Shown here: positions 52,711 to 64,000 of the stretch, piece by piece | How the letters are laid out: the number at the start of each line of letters is the position of its first letter | Numbering within the stretch: position 1 is the stretch's first letter | NCBI GenBank assembly: GCA_015039365.1 | Contig: WION01000182.1 | Location: 1-64,000 of the forward strand | Length of the DNA: 64,000 nucleotides | Origin: Amanita rubescens | Taxonomy: Eukaryota; Basidiomycota; Agaricomycetes; Agaricales; Amanitaceae | Reading direction: 5' to 3' | The notes under the pieces: generated by a model | Database searches by the model: none | What the model was told of the DNA's origin: nothing | What the model saw: only the letters and a program-made list of their open reading frames with translations | Translations under genes and position numbers: made by a program

Positions 52711-55700
52711 TCATCTTTTATATTCTAGAAGGAGGTCTTCCATATGCGTCAAATTGTTTTCTGGTTCCCATGTGTTTTTGCTTATGTCATAGCCTTTCCA
52801 CTTTACAAGGAATTGTAATTTTCCTCTGAACTTGTGGTGTGCAAGTAGCGCTTCTACTTCGTATTCTTGTTCTCCTTCGATCAGATTGGGAGGGGGCCTT
52901 GTTTCTGTTGTTCCATGAAAGGAAGTTTCTTTGAACGGTGTTAGTAAGGCGGCGTGGAATACGTTATGGATTTTCCATTGTCTTGGTAGCATGAGATGAT
53001 ATGTCACTGGTCCTAAGACTTCTTTGATGGAAAAGGGTCCTTCTCATTTAGGTGCGAGCTTTCTGCTCTGATAAGGAATCTTCAGGTTCCTGGACTCTAA
53101 CCATACTTTGTCATTGACTTTGAACAGTTTAGTCTTTCTCAGTTGTTCTCTCCATCATCTTAGCGCATGCTAGATTGTGTGCGGTGAGTGCTTCTTCTCG
53201 TGCATGGAACAAAGAGTTGATGCGATTATCAGCAGTTGGTGTGTTCATCTTATTCGAGACAAGGGGAAGTGCAACCAGGGATGTTCCATACATCAATTGA
53301 AAGGGCGATTGTTTCAACGCTTCATGAGTGTGTGAATTGTGTGCGAATTGTGCTATTGGTATCATCTTGTTCCAAGTATCTGGTTCATAGGCACAGAATA
53401 TTTGGAGATAAGCTTCTAATTTGGTGTTATATTGTTCCGTTTGTCCATCAGTTTGTGGATGGAATGTGGTACTCATTTTGTGTTTGATCTTTAATGAGTC
53501 CATTATGCCATTGAAGACATGTGATGCAAACTGTGGTCCTCGATCGGAGATCATGACGTCGGGTAAACCAAAGTTTTTGAATACATTCCGAATGTAGAGG
53601 TTGGCAGTTTCGTCGGCGGTGATAGTTTTATTACAAGGCATGAGAATTACTCCCTTTGTAAGTCCTTGATCATCCACGATAAAGATAGAATCAAAACTGT
53701 CACTTGTGGGTAAATCAGTTATGAAATCCATGGTTATTTGTTGAAAGGGTCAGTGTGCATGTGACTTGATTGGCATCAAGGGTGCGGTGGTAGGGTGAGT
53801 ATTCGATTTCATTTGTTGACATGCAGTGCATCCGTCAATGAACTGTTTAACCATTTTAGACATCAATGGCCACCAGTAATATTCCTTTAATAGGGCAAGT
53901 GTTTTGAAGAAACCGGGGTGTCCGCTTGTTGGTGATTCATGAAAATCTCTAATAATATCTCGGCGAAGGTCGGCGTCAGGAGGGATAAAGGATTTCCCTT
54001 TGTACAGGATTAATTCATCATCAAGGGTCCAATCAGAAAGGGCTGTGCGTAAAGGTGGTGTTCCTTTTTCTTTTAGGCATTTCTTGATTGATTGAGCGAA
54101 TTCGTCTTTGACAGTTATTTCTATTGCTCTGTCACGGAGATCTTCAGCAATCGTGCAAACAAAAAGTTCATTTGGGAGCACCGTTATTAACTCTTCTGGT
54201 TCGTCTTTTGTCATATGATCGGGTCGGCAGGATAAGGTGTCTGCTATTATTAGTTTTGCTCCGGGAACATGGGTTAACTTAATATTAAATTGAGATAACT
54301 CATTCCACCATCGTGCTTGGTGGTTTGTAAGACATTGTGGTTCTCGATAATAGAGTAGATTCTTATGGTCGCAATGGATAATGACAGGGTGTTCTGCTCC
54401 TTCAAGCAGGTATCTCCATTCGTTGTAAAGAGCGTAGTAGATGGTGAATAGTTCTCAGTCATAGATTTGCCATCGTGTTTCAGTCGGTGTCAAAGCATGG
54501 GATAGGTATCCGCATGGGTGTAAGTCACCATTGTCATCTTTCTGCATGAGAACTGCTCCTATGGCGCAGTCTGATGCGTCCGTTTGTAGAATAAAGGGTT
54601 TGTTAACATTGGGCATCATTAAAACAGGTGTGGATGTGAAGCGTTCTTTTAATAGATCAAATGCAACTTGGCATTCTGCGGTCCATGTCCATAATTTGTT
54701 TTTCTTCGTTAGGTCGTGCAAGGGTCGTGCAAGGTGGGTGAATCCGAAAATAAACCTTCAATAGTAATTTCTGAATCCTAGGAAGGATCTAACTTGTTTA
54801 ACGGTAGTAGGGGTTGGCCAGTCCCTGATTCCGGCAAGTTTGATTGGGTCCATTTTTATTGTATTTTTGGATATGATGGTGCCTAGAAAATCAACTTCTT
54901 TGGCAGCGAATTTACACTTTTCAAGCTTGAGGTAAAGATTGTGTTTCTGTAATCGTTCAAGTACTTGTTTTGTTCAAATCTCGAGTTCTTCTTTAGTGCA
55001 CAGATGTATTAGCATGTCATCCATGTAGACAACGAGCCATCCTTTTTCTGTAAGATCCCTCAAATAATCGTCCATCATGGCTTGAAATGTTGCTGGTGAA
55101 TTTCGTAATCCAAAGAACATGACGTTAGGTTCAAATAAACCTCAATTGGTAATAAAGGTGGCTTTCCATCTGTCAGATTCCTTGATTTGAACGTTATTAT
55201 ATCCCCAACAAATATCCAATTTCGTAAAGTATTCCGAGTCTTTGAGTTTGATCATTAGATCGGAGATAAGGGGTAATGGATATGCGTTTGGTTTAGTATA
55301 CTTGTTCAAATATCGATAATCTTGGCAGGGTCATAATTTTTGAGCTTCTTTCTTTTCTACAAAGAAGAAAGGTGATGCCTGCGGCAATTTTGATGGTCTG
55401 ATGTAGCCTTTTTCGACGTGTTCTTTAATCCATTCATCCAGTGTGTTCTGCTGTTTCGGAGATAAGGGATAGATTTTTCCTCTTTTTGGTATGAAATCAT
55501 TGCGAAGTTCTATCTGGTGATCCCAGGATCGGCTTTCTGGGAACTGTTCACTTGCTTTTTTCTCGAATACATCTTTCCATGCCAAGTATTCAGGAGGGAG
55601 CGTGTAAACCTCCTCTGTTTGATGGTACTTGTGTTCCATTTTTGAGCTGGTGTACGTATATTGTGCAATAGTTACTCGATCATATTTGTCTTCTGACCAG

Positions 55701-56761
55701 CTTCCTATGTCCTCAAATGTGCGTGTGTTCCATCCATGATCTGTCATCTGTGATCCTTTGTGTGACATCAAATATCCGATGACGAGATCTTCTTCCCATT
55801 CAGGCATAGCTATTCTGTCAATCCATTGACAGATGCTCCAAAGTGATGCCTTGATCTTGTCCTGTTCAGAGTCTCAGAACTCTAGAGTCTTTTCTTTCCA
55901 ATTTACATCTGGGTTATGCTTCTCTAGCCAAGGGAGCCCCAGTATAATCATTTGTTTTCCTATTGCTGATACGTAAAACCATTCGGTCATGCATTTTCCG
56001 TTCATTTTGAAGGTGATTAGACATTGTTCATCAATCTCTCCTTCTTTGTTTATGGTGCCATCGACGTTATAAACTCTGATTGGTCGTGAAGTTTTTCGTT
56101 TTCTCCATTTATGTGCTATCCTTTTGTCAACAAATATCCCTTTGGCTCCGCAGTCGATAAGGGCGATGAGGTTTTCAGTGTTATTTTCAGTTTCAACTTT
56201 GATAGGGACAGATAATCTTCGTTTTGAAATAGATTGTACTGTTACATGAGATATATCGAGAGTTGAATCTGATAATTCTGGAACTTCATCCACTGTCATG
56301 AGTCCCACTGTTGAAAATCCTCAGTTTCATCAGCAAGGGATAGTAATAGATCATTCTTTTTGTCATGTGACATTCCTTTCATCAGCGCTTGGATGTTCTT
56401 GGTGTAATTCGGTTTAGACTCTTGGACTTTCTTCTTCCCAGTTTTCATCACCATCATTTGATGTGGCTTGAATGTGATGTCCGGGTGCGAATCTTCTTTT
56501 CTTTCCTCCTTTGAATTGGCTTTTCCCTTTCTTCTTCTTTTTCAGGTATTGCCCTGACATGTGTCCTTTGATTCCGCAGATGAAACATAAACTGTCTCTG
56601 ATATAGTGTTCTCTTTCTTCTTTGGACATAGATCTGATCGCAAGTTCTAAATCTTCGTTGATGTCTTGTTCTAGATATTTGTGATCAATCTGCATTGCCC
56701 ATGATTCATTGTTATGAGAGGATGATGAGTGACCATTTACAGATTGGGGTGGATATAGCAT
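52711..56761 (-). pseudogene. Ty3 family B gag end and pol (chromovirus)
   Basis: Minus-strand order: Gag C-terminus with a zinc knuckle lacking its last Cys (CFICGIKGHMSGQY); protease (LIALIDCGAKGIFVD, usual DSG is DCG); RT with [35 protein letters not shown] and the catalytic YMDD in LVVYMDDMLIH; RNase H (LQTDASDCAIGAVLMQ, IHCDHKNLLYY); integrase with HHCC-like part (SGHPGFFKTLALLKEYYWW, CTACQQMK) and core (MDFITDLPTSDSF, VMISDRGPQFASH, HPQTDGQTE); and the chromodomain (LQFLVKWKGYDISKNTWEP). At least six in-frame stops are TGA at positions where Arg is usual. The N-terminal Gag and the 5' LTR are missing beyond 56,761. Confidence 0.93.
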
Positions 56762-56963
56762 TCGGAGGTCCAGTCACAGGACCGTGACTGGACCAAATTG
56801 TGACCAGTCTTTTTTGTAACAGTGAATCTAAATAACTACAAAACCATTTAAAAACATCATCTGCACCAATCAATACCAACACCATCACCACCAATATCAT
56901 CATCACCATCCACCTGTGGCCCACTTTTTCCTGCTCTGATTGTTTGTTGATGTAGTATGCAGG
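56762..56963. other. Remnant with hAT-like motifs
   Basis: Starts with GGTCCAGTCACAGGACCGTG-type motifs, like the subterminal repeats of the GACCGGT-type hAT elements, then simple CACCATCACCACC-like sequence. Truncated on both sides. Confidence 0.4.
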
Positions 56964-57419
56964 TGTTACAAACTCATTAATCTCAACCTGAGTTGCAATA
57001 GCAACTCTAGTCACAATCACAAGTCTAATGTCGATTGAGATGCAAGTTCAATACTAAGTTAATGACTTAACTTAGTATCTGAGGACAATTGTGGTTGATG
57101 AGTTAAAGAGTAAGATTTAGATTGCCAGATGACAATCAACAGCTAAGTTGAACTTAGGGTTCAACTCTAAGAGTACAGGTGGTAGTATATATACTTGTGA
57201 GCACAAGGAATGTATGTATTAGTGAACAACAATGAAGACAAGAGTAAGTACTATAAGGACAGCATCATATGTAAAACAAGGAAATGGTATAGTAAAGGAA
57301 CGAGCTTGTCTGTATGAATTGAGCATAAGGGTGACAACGAGTAAGGTAGGCATAAAGAAAATTAACATGTCCGATGTGTCATGTATGCATAATGCAGGAG
57401 TCCATACTGTGTTGTAACA
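56964..57419. repeat. Solo LTR of Ty3 family B
   Basis: 456 bp, TGTTACAAAC ... TTGTAACA, flanked on both sides by GCAGG (56,959-56,963 and 57,420-57,424). The matching 5-bp repeats mean it is an independent solo LTR, not the 5' LTR of the neighbouring pol, although the families are the same. Confidence 0.8.
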
Positions 57420-57424
57420 GCAGG

Positions 57425-58840
57425 AACCAGTTAAAATTGCTGCTAATCATCCTTTTCAGTATTTTCTCATAACCACCTAGTCACCTAGGCGTTCAATGTT
57501 CACATGCCTGTGTATTGAAGGCACACATGTAACTGAGTCACATCTTCATGGAAACTTAATCCATCAGGATTCCTACTCATTCCAGCCATTCCTATTGCAT
57601 CCTACAGTATGTACGTAGACTGACATCACCAGTACTTTACACTCATGTGCAATTTCATGCTGCTTTCCAAATTTCAGGCAGGCATGCATGTTGTTTGGCA
57701 ATGTTTATACTTGCAATAAAAACCTGAAAATTCATATGATCCAGGTCATATAGGACTTATTGTAAAACCAAATAATGCCAAGTACTTGAAATATTTGCAA
57801 AAGACCTTTTCAGATGTGAGTGTGAGGGAATTGTAAAGTTTGAAAATAATCTTGAAAATGTCCCATTTGATCAAGGACATGCAAGTGATGCCAAACTAAA
57901 TAAGCTAAAATGTGAATGCAAAAAGTCTGTTTGTTGCCATGAGTCCATGTCACTGTGACCACCTGCAAAGTCAATTTAGGAGGGGTGTCTGGTGATGATC
58001 AAGTTTGGTCAGTTTTAGGAAGTTGGGGTTGCTGGTGGTTATGAGTGACTGGAAGTGCTGGAAGTCAGTTGCAGTGACTTGTGCAATGGTGAGTAGCATC
58101 AGAAAACATGCCAAAAATCTGACATCTGATGGTGTCTGATTCCTGATTGCCTGACTGGTGCTGGGACACTTGGAGGGTATGGGATGCAAAGCAGCAAATC
58201 CAAGGCCCATTCTTCCTGATCATCTTTGTTATGTGCATGGTGTTTCTACATGGAAATTGCTGCCATCTTAAAGTTGTGTTACAAAACATCACAGGGCTCA
58301 GCTCTTATATGTAAGATGGAGCCTCATTTCATTCAGCCTTGGAACTGGTTGTTTGATTGTCTGACAACAATCAGATGTCATCAGTTAATATCAGACAACA
58401 GACAACCAGTGTTCCAGCACAAGTCAGGCAATCAGACAATCAGATCAGGTTCAAAAGACAGGTGTTCAAAACAGTACTTTGCAAATATCTTGAGTTTGGC
58501 AGCATTTGGCACTGCAATTCTTGCACAGATGTGATCACATGATTTTTTGGTATTTTTTTTGATTTCTTTTGATTTTTTTCAAAGCTATGTTTGAAAATGT
58601 ATTTTGCAAATATCTCATGTTTGACTTTATCTGGCATTATCATTGTTGCATATTCTGAATCACAAAAGCTAGGCACATCTTTTTTTGTCATAGTCACACA
58701 TTACATAATGACACACCTCTATAAAAGGCAATTTTCAATTTTGTTATGTTTTATCTTATCTTATCTAGGCCATCATATTACTTAAGCTGCTATCTATCTA
58801 TCTATCTAATCTTATCTCCACTGCCCCCCCTTTTTCCGAG
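57425..58840. repeat. R1-type repeats and gene-poor sequence
   Basis: 57,690-58,090 and 58,440-58,700 resemble parts of R1 (TTGCAGTGACTTGTGCAA near 58,067; TTTGCAAATATCTTGAG near 58,480). A dense CAGACAATCAGA/TGTCTGATTG patch lies at 58,340-58,450 and 58,120-58,160. A TATC microsatellite lies at about 58,787-58,812. No credible ORF. Confidence 0.5.
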
Positions 58841-58845
58841 GGGGT

Positions 58846-59010
58846 GCTGGGGGATATGTGCCAGATGCCCCCTCCTTATATACCTGTGGGCCTGCGCACA
58901 GACCAACTGGTCATGTCACATGACCACATAAACAGGAATGAAACAAGGAGTCCTTACACTCCTTGTGGACTCCTCATACAGGGAGTCCAGAGGAGTCCTG
59001 GGAGTCTACC
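58846..59010 (-). repeat. TATA-bearing core (inverted copy) with GGAGTCC array
   Basis: 58,862-58,927 is the reverse complement of 44,242-44,306 with two differences noted. The flank 58,935-59,010 consists of AGGAGTCC/GGACTCCT variants in both orientations, different from the array beside the other copy. Confidence 0.65.
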
Positions 59011-60003
59011 AGGAGTAGAGATCTGCACGGGTAAACCCGCAGGTGTGGGCAGGTGGACCCGCACCCGCACCCATGGCCGGGTTATACCTGCCAAGGCATG
59101 GGTACACCCTCTCAACGGGTAAGCTTTTACGGGTTACGGGTATAAACCGGTGATGGGTTAACCCTCTATTCTTGGCACATAGTAGCTACTAGTAGTTGGT
59201 AACGACTCTAAATATCATCCCACCCCTCTGGCATGACTTCAGTTTGTTGAATGTCCTGCATGGCAGCCACGGCCTTGAGATCATCATTCTTGATCATCCC
59301 TAACAAACTCCAGTCTCTGAGGCAAGGATAGCGTGCTCAGTCTGAGCTGCCAAACAGTTTCGAGTGTGGGATATAAGATTACGGCCACGGCTGAAAAGTC
59401 GCTCAAAGTCAACGGACATAGCTATTCAATTCATTTATTAAAGTGGTTGTATAGAATAAGTCAATTTGAACTTACCAGGGACCGACAAATAATCCAGCGC
59501 CATACATGAGAGTCGTGGATAGACGGAACAGCATTTGTTCCACCATGCAATTGGGTCATCCACCTCTTCTATATTGGTTGCGAGATAGTTTCCAAGTTCA
59601 TCGCGGAGGCGCGACATTTTGGGCTTGGTGAGCGATGGCAAATTATCGAATATGTTCACTTTTTCTTCCTGATGAGGCATAGAAAACTGAGCTCCTCTCT
59701 CATAGTACTAAATGGCAGTCTCACCTTCTGTTTAGATGCCTTACTATTCTCTTTCGCCTTGCCCTTTTCTTTGGCCTGCTTGTCGGCATTTGGAATGACG
59801 CAATCCGCATATGAGTACTCATAGGCTGAGCGCAAAAGTTCCCGCGCAGTCGCGATCCAATTCTCCAACCATTTAGCGTGCTTGAAGTATTCCAGTTTGT
59901 GTTGAGGGTGAAGCATTGCGGTTATTGAGTTAATTCTTGTGGAGGAATAGAGAATAAATTATAAGCACGTACTCATAGCAATTCTGTACAAGTCCGACAT
60001 ATC

Positions 60004-61513
60004 TAGTGTTTACAGGTCAGGTCACAATAACTGGAAAATAACTGTAACCTGACCTAACCGCTACCAGTTATAACCTGACCATCGGTCACAGTTATACCGG
60101 TCAGTGATCAGTTACAGTTACAGTTATGGCAAATGGCCCAATTGGTATAACTGGTCTATAACTGGTCATGACCAGTTATGATGACCAACTTGAAATGGGT
60201 TATTTGTTGTGAACTACACTGTCTATATTATCTTGAATTACCCTATGTCTTGAGCTCTAAAAGTGATACACCCATGAATTTAAAAAGAAATTTTGAAAAA
60301 GATGACTACATGACCACTATACCTCCCAATTCTCTACCTCACAATCTTCAGAGAAATAGCAAAATACTCTGCCAATAATGACACTGCAATTGGCAGAGCA
60401 TTTTCTATTTTTATTTTGCAGATTATCATATACATGCCACCACCAAGTTCCAACCATCAGAAAAAATAGCAAAATACTCTGCCAATGACAACACTGCAAT
60501 TAGTGGAGGATTTTCTATGTCTATTTGCAAATTATCCTATACATACATGCCACTAACCCTCAGAAAGAATAGCAAAATACTCCACTGGTGATGGGACTGA
60601 AATTGGTGGAGCATTTTCAATTTCTATTTGCAGATTTTTAACTGGTCATAACTGGTTATGCAAGGTTAACCTTGTTGAACTTATAATATACGATATACAT
60701 ACAGTATATAGTAAATATAAGTGATATCATTAGTTTACACTAACTAATGTAATAACGCTCAGTTACTTACTCGTCTCTCAACCAATCATAATTGTGGATG
60801 ATTGAGTGTGAGATAATATATTGACATGAGAATATATTCGACATATTCTCATACTCATCTACCAATCATAATAGTGGATGATTGATGATGAGAACATATT
60901 CTGACATGAGAATATCCTAGAGATATTCTCATAAGATCATCCAATCATAATAGTGGAACTATTGATGATGTGAATATATGTTGACATGAGAATAGAAGAC
61001 ATATATACGTTATGGTTATCAACCTATCACATTGAAGATTGATAATGTGATGAGTCAGTCAATATAATTGATGAGTCAAGTGCTGCGCAAAGCTATGCAT
61101 TGCTGTACAATAGCTGTGCATTGCTGTGGAATGACGCCTTATGAGTCAAATACCTTTGACTCATACTGATAAGACTCTTTGTACTTATTTGTAGTTTAGT
61201 AGTATATAAACTGTACTCTAGTAGCGTCAATCCTCATCCTATTATCCTCTCTACTGTCTACTGTTGAGCCCCAGCTCCAGTAAGCTCTTAACAACTCCAC
61301 ACCACACTCGGTAAGTAGTACATTCCATGTACTAGACTGCGCTGCTCGCTAGGGACTTGTTACCCCTAGTTTCAACAAACCTGACCAGTTGTGACCGGTT
61401 ACAACTGGTCAGGTTACAGTTACTAGGTTTAGGGGTCATTCAATAACCGGTTACAGTCACAGTTATTCAAAATTTGGGCAAATAACCTAACCTGACCTGA
61501 CCTGTAAACACTA
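60004..61513. mobile_element. Complete hAT-type MITE with 8-bp target duplication
   Basis: 1,510 bp. Both ends read TAGTGTTTACAGGTCAGGTCA inward. Perfect 8-bp duplications GACATATC lie at 59,996-60,003 and 61,514-61,521, the hallmark size for hAT. Subterminal zones are filled with CAGTTA/TAACTG and AACTGGT variants. The interior has three hairpin cassettes (60,355-60,640) and diverged ATTGATGATGAGAATATATTCGAC-type repeats (60,780-61,010). It interrupts the transposase frame (MDMS / DLYRIAM) and encodes nothing. Confidence 0.95.
60355..60640 (+). repeat. Three tandem hairpin units
   Basis: Stems: CTCTGCCAAT with ATTGGCAGAG (60,368-60,400), CTCTGCCAAT with ATTAGTGGAG (60,478-60,510) and CTCCACTGGT with ATTGGTGGAG (60,580-60,612). 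Outer AAATAG...CTATTT pairs extend the first. Same cassette as 1,525-1,895, with different but still pairing bases. Confidence 0.8.
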
Positions 61514-63184
61514 GACATATCCATCTTACTGTAATATCAGTTGAGCATCTTTTTAGTGAGGCCGATTGCGGCGCAGATAGCTGGATCCAATCTTCTCTCA
61601 TTTAACAATCCTGTGGTGAATATCTCGTCAATGTAATCCATAGCGGGGATTACCATCACGAGATTAGGCTTCGATTGAGAGAAGTAAAGCATTGCCTCTT
61701 TCAGGACCTGTACGCATGGAATGGGTTTTGGTGTGTGGGTAGGGCATGCGCAGGGCAAGGGTTCAGGCAATGGGACATGAGGCCGAGTGGGACCGTGGGT
61801 GAGAATAGCAGTGGATGTAGAGCAGAACGTCAGTCATTGCTTGTGACGTGGCAGAGTGTAGAGTCTCACCTGCAAAATGTCTTGCAACTGCTCCACAAGC
61901 TTCCAATCTGCTTCACTCAAGCCCAACTTGTCAATGCCTAGTCGTACCTTGTCCGTGATGGCGTCAATCCCCTCTCGGTATTCCAAGGCGAAGTGGAGCA
62001 TATCATACGTTGAGTTCCACTGGGTTCGTACATCACGTGGCATGCATCTGACATCCAGACTGGCATCTTTTAATGCAGATTCCCATGCAGGAAGCAAGCT
62101 AGTGGGCGAGTTTATCATTTTGAAGCTCAGTTTACGAAGCTGATCAGGTCGAGTCAGACTTCACTATTGTGAACCACAGCACATTATCATACCTTTAGAA
62201 GAATCAATCATATAGGCCTTATTGAGGCCTCAACTTTGGCGCTGCTGAGCCGTCATCAGAATGAGCCCATCAACAATACTGTCCTCATCATCCAAACTAT
62301 TTTCCTCCTCATCCTCGTCATTCTGGGGCCCATGCGTCACCATATCCGCAGCTATGGCAATACCCTGTGCTTCCATTTTATCGACTTCATCTTGATTAAA
62401 ATGACTAGCATTGAATTGATTTATCAAGCATTTCACGACTAAATTAGTAACATGCAAGAAGCAGTGAGCACGTGCAGCTGAGCCATTGAACTCCAGTACG
62501 ATTTCTTCAAGCTCATCGATCATAGTATCATTATTTGATGCGTTATCGCCAGTGATCGCCAGAATTTTGTCAGAGATACCAAAACTGTTGAGAACACGCG
62601 CAAACACCTGCGCAAGCACAATGCCAGTGTGATGCTGTAAGATGGACTCAGATGCTTGCCGTGGTGAGTTCAGTTCATAACTTACCTCTGCCACTTCTAT
62701 CACGTCAAGAACCATTGCTAACGGCGATCCATTATGTTCAAAATGAACAATGATTGCGACAAACAAACGATGACTGGCCTCAGATGTCCAGGCATCGGTG
62801 GAGAAGCTCAGGGCACCTTCATATGCCTGCAGCATCTCGGCGATCCTCTTGCGGGTGCGTCTGAATACTAATCGAACATCGCATGACACGGTTGACGGAT
62901 GGGGCAGGTAGAACTCTGGGCGACCTGTCTTCATAAGGGTTTTGAATCTGTGATCCGCGACAACTTCAAATGGGCGCAAGCTTTCGACAACCCACCGCAC
63001 TATTTCAGCCCTGTTTCCGAATTAATCCAATCCTTTGGACACAATTCTACCACGACTTACTTAATTTCAAGCTTGGTCATTGGACACGAGGAATAGGTAT
63101 GAGTAAGCTGGCCTTTTCCGAACGCAGCTGAAATAGATCCATTCGCTAGGTATCCTTTCACACCAGCATGAGCAGCGTCAATGC

Positions 63185-63325
63185 TAGTGATGGGAGGTTA
63201 AGTTATGTAACCGCAATTAACCGTAACTTAACTGAACCTAACTGCTCGACCAGTTAATTATCAGTTAAGGTTAGGCCCTTTCCCTAACCTTAACCAGACT
63301 GGTTATGACCAGTTAAATTGTGCAA
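63185..63325. mobile_element. Fragment of a hAT-like element (GTTAAG/CAGTTA type)
   Basis: Begins TAGTGATGGGAGGTTAAG and is rich in GTTAA, TAACTG and CCAGTTA motifs in both orientations. Its right end is not found, so it is probably truncated near 63,320. It severs the 5' part of the hAT transposase gene. Confidence 0.65.
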
Positions 63326-63617
63326 CCTTGTAGAGCTGGTCCTTAGCTTCATTTTGAGCCCTTATTCATGTAATTTGGCCCAGTGGTTCATGAGATATGA
63401 AGTATTTTGTGAAGGGATGTCAAAATTATTGTGTTTCTCATTAGCAATGTGGTCCATGACATGCAAAAAGCAATATACAATTAGTTTCTCATGTTCAATC
63501 TGCTAGCTATTTCCCTCACCACACTCAGAAACATAGTTCTCTGGGATGCTGATGAGGAGCAATGTTTTGCATGGCTGTTGTGAGGCTCTAATTTGTATGC
63601 AATTTTCATTATGTTTA
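63326..63617. other. No gene seen
   Basis: AT-rich, without a credible ORF or known repeat. Confidence 0.4.
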
Positions 63618-63955
63618 TTCCGAGGCCGAACGAAGTGAAGGACTCGGTCTTATACCGTTTTTGTGATGGCCCAAATCGCGTTTTTTTCCTTTTTTGGATA
63701 AGGTTTAAACGCCGGTAAGTCCCGAAATGCTAGCTGTCCGGTCTTTTAACCAACTTAAACTCATTCAGTGAATTTTTAACAAGTAATGTTTTTTATTAGT
63801 CTATGCATGGTGATATCTCTTTCTCAATTTGTCATTTTCAGCAAACGTCCTCTGACAAAATGCTAACTTGGTACGTCGGAGTTCGAACCTATTAGTCATT
63901 CTTTGATTACACGACTCTACTGCCACTAAACCTGAACCGCTCGACGACGACTATC
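63618..63955 (-). mobile_element. tRNA-derived SINE
   Basis: On the minus strand the head has an A-box-like TTTAGTGGCAGTAGAG (63,930-63,915) and a B box GGTTCGAACTCC (63,889-63,878), spaced as in tRNA genes. These are RNA polymerase III internal promoters. The cloverleaf is degenerate (poor T and anticodon stems), so it is not a functional tRNA gene. A ~230-bp body follows, ending in a hairpin CCGAGTCC...TTCGGCCTCGG (63,620-63,646). SINEs are mobilised by LINEs; no tail shared with the LINE in this window was seen. Confidence 0.55.
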
Positions 63956-64000
63956 TATTCCAGATGCAAGACAGTATACTGGAATTTTACCATACATACG

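Larger units (their letters stand above)
59016..63184 (-). mobile_element. Autonomous-type hAT element, 5' end lost
   Basis: The left terminus is TAGAGATCTGCACGGGTAAA, a hAT-style TAGNG end, followed by iterated GGGTAAACCCG-type motifs to about 59,165. It encloses a hAT transposase gene. The other terminus is not found because a further hAT-like piece starts at 63,185 inside the gene's 5' part. A 1,510-bp MITE is inserted at 60,004. Confidence 0.75.
59208..63184 (-). pseudogene. hAT transposase
   Basis: Exons in minus order: ISAAFGKGQLTHTYSSCP and LEIK, intron GTAAGT...ACAG (about 63,007-63,058), AEIVRWVVESLRPFEVV, FYLPHPSTVSCDVRLVF, LSFSTDAWTSEASHRLFVA (RNase H-fold core, first Asp), ITGDNASNNDTMIDELEE (second Asp), AHCFLHVTNLVV; then LRKLSFKMINSPTSLLPAW, DVRTQWNSTYDMLHFAL; intron; VLKEAMLYFSQSKPNLV; the MITE; MLHPQHKLEYFKHAKWLENW; and the dimerisation domain with DDPIAWWNKCCSVYPRLSC, SVDFERLFSRGRNL (catalytic Glu), ending PEGWDDI at 59,208. 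One TGA (61,539-61,537) replaces the Arg of N-R-YY. The N-terminal BED finger region is lost beyond 63,184. Confidence 0.9.

Noticed and set aside
56964..57419. 5' LTR of the adjacent Ty3 pol, making a complete 7-kb element
   Set aside because: It has its own matching GCAGG duplications on both sides, and hAT-like sequence separates it from the pol start. A solo LTR fits better; chance identity of 5 bp cannot be excluded.
63870..63955. Functional tRNA gene
   Set aside because: The promoter boxes are good but the T stem, anticodon stem and acceptor stem do not pair well, and the sequence continues into a SINE-like body.

Overview
This window looks like a transposon graveyard from a filamentous basidiomycete, most likely an agaricomycete. 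The basis is indirect: short GT-AG introns, a Tad/I-like LINE with an RNase H domain, hAT and PIF/Harbinger transposases, Ty3 chromoviruses, Ty1/copia elements and dense nesting. No gene in it identifies a species, and only one candidate non-transposon gene (about 47.8-49.8 kb, minus strand) was found.

Layout. 1-2.9 kb: the downstream ORF of a Ty3 element (family B), a hAT-like non-autonomous element carrying four tandem hairpins, and the integrase/chromodomain end of another Ty3 element (family C). 2.9-10.8 kb: a complete, apparently very young LTR element inserted in that integrase gene. Its LTRs look identical, its target duplication is GATGG, its only large ORF is a 1,564-aa protein of unknown function, and it is packed with short perfect hairpins. 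10.9-16.5 kb: the family C LTR, a modular repeat, a Ty3 RT/RNase H fragment between hAT-like pieces, and a minisatellite. 16.6-32.6 kb: one Ty1/copia element dissected by later insertions (solo LTRs and an 11.5-kb PIF/Harbinger element). The Harbinger element itself contains a 7.7-kb LINE and a solo LTR. 34-40 kb: more copia LTRs, a second, apparently intact Harbinger transposase and a third, truncated one. 40-47.8 kb: AT-rich repeats, including a large inverted repeat. 47.8-49.8 kb: the hypothetical gene. 50.3-57.4 kb: family B Ty3 pol plus its extra 3' ORF and LTRs. 57.4-64 kb: repeats, a hAT transposase gene split by a 1.5-kb hAT-type MITE, and a tRNA-derived SINE.

How the parts relate. 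The insertion order can be read from target-site duplications and from reading frames that become continuous when the inserts are removed. Most autonomous genes are decayed, and many premature stops are TGA where the family has arginine, which fits CGA to TGA change at CpG. The most unusual items are the hairpin-saturated LTR element with its orphan protein, a hairpin cassette with compensatory base changes shared by unrelated MITEs, and the extra ORF placed after pol in Ty3 family B. All similarity statements come from reading the sequence by eye. No database search, alignment or folding program was run.
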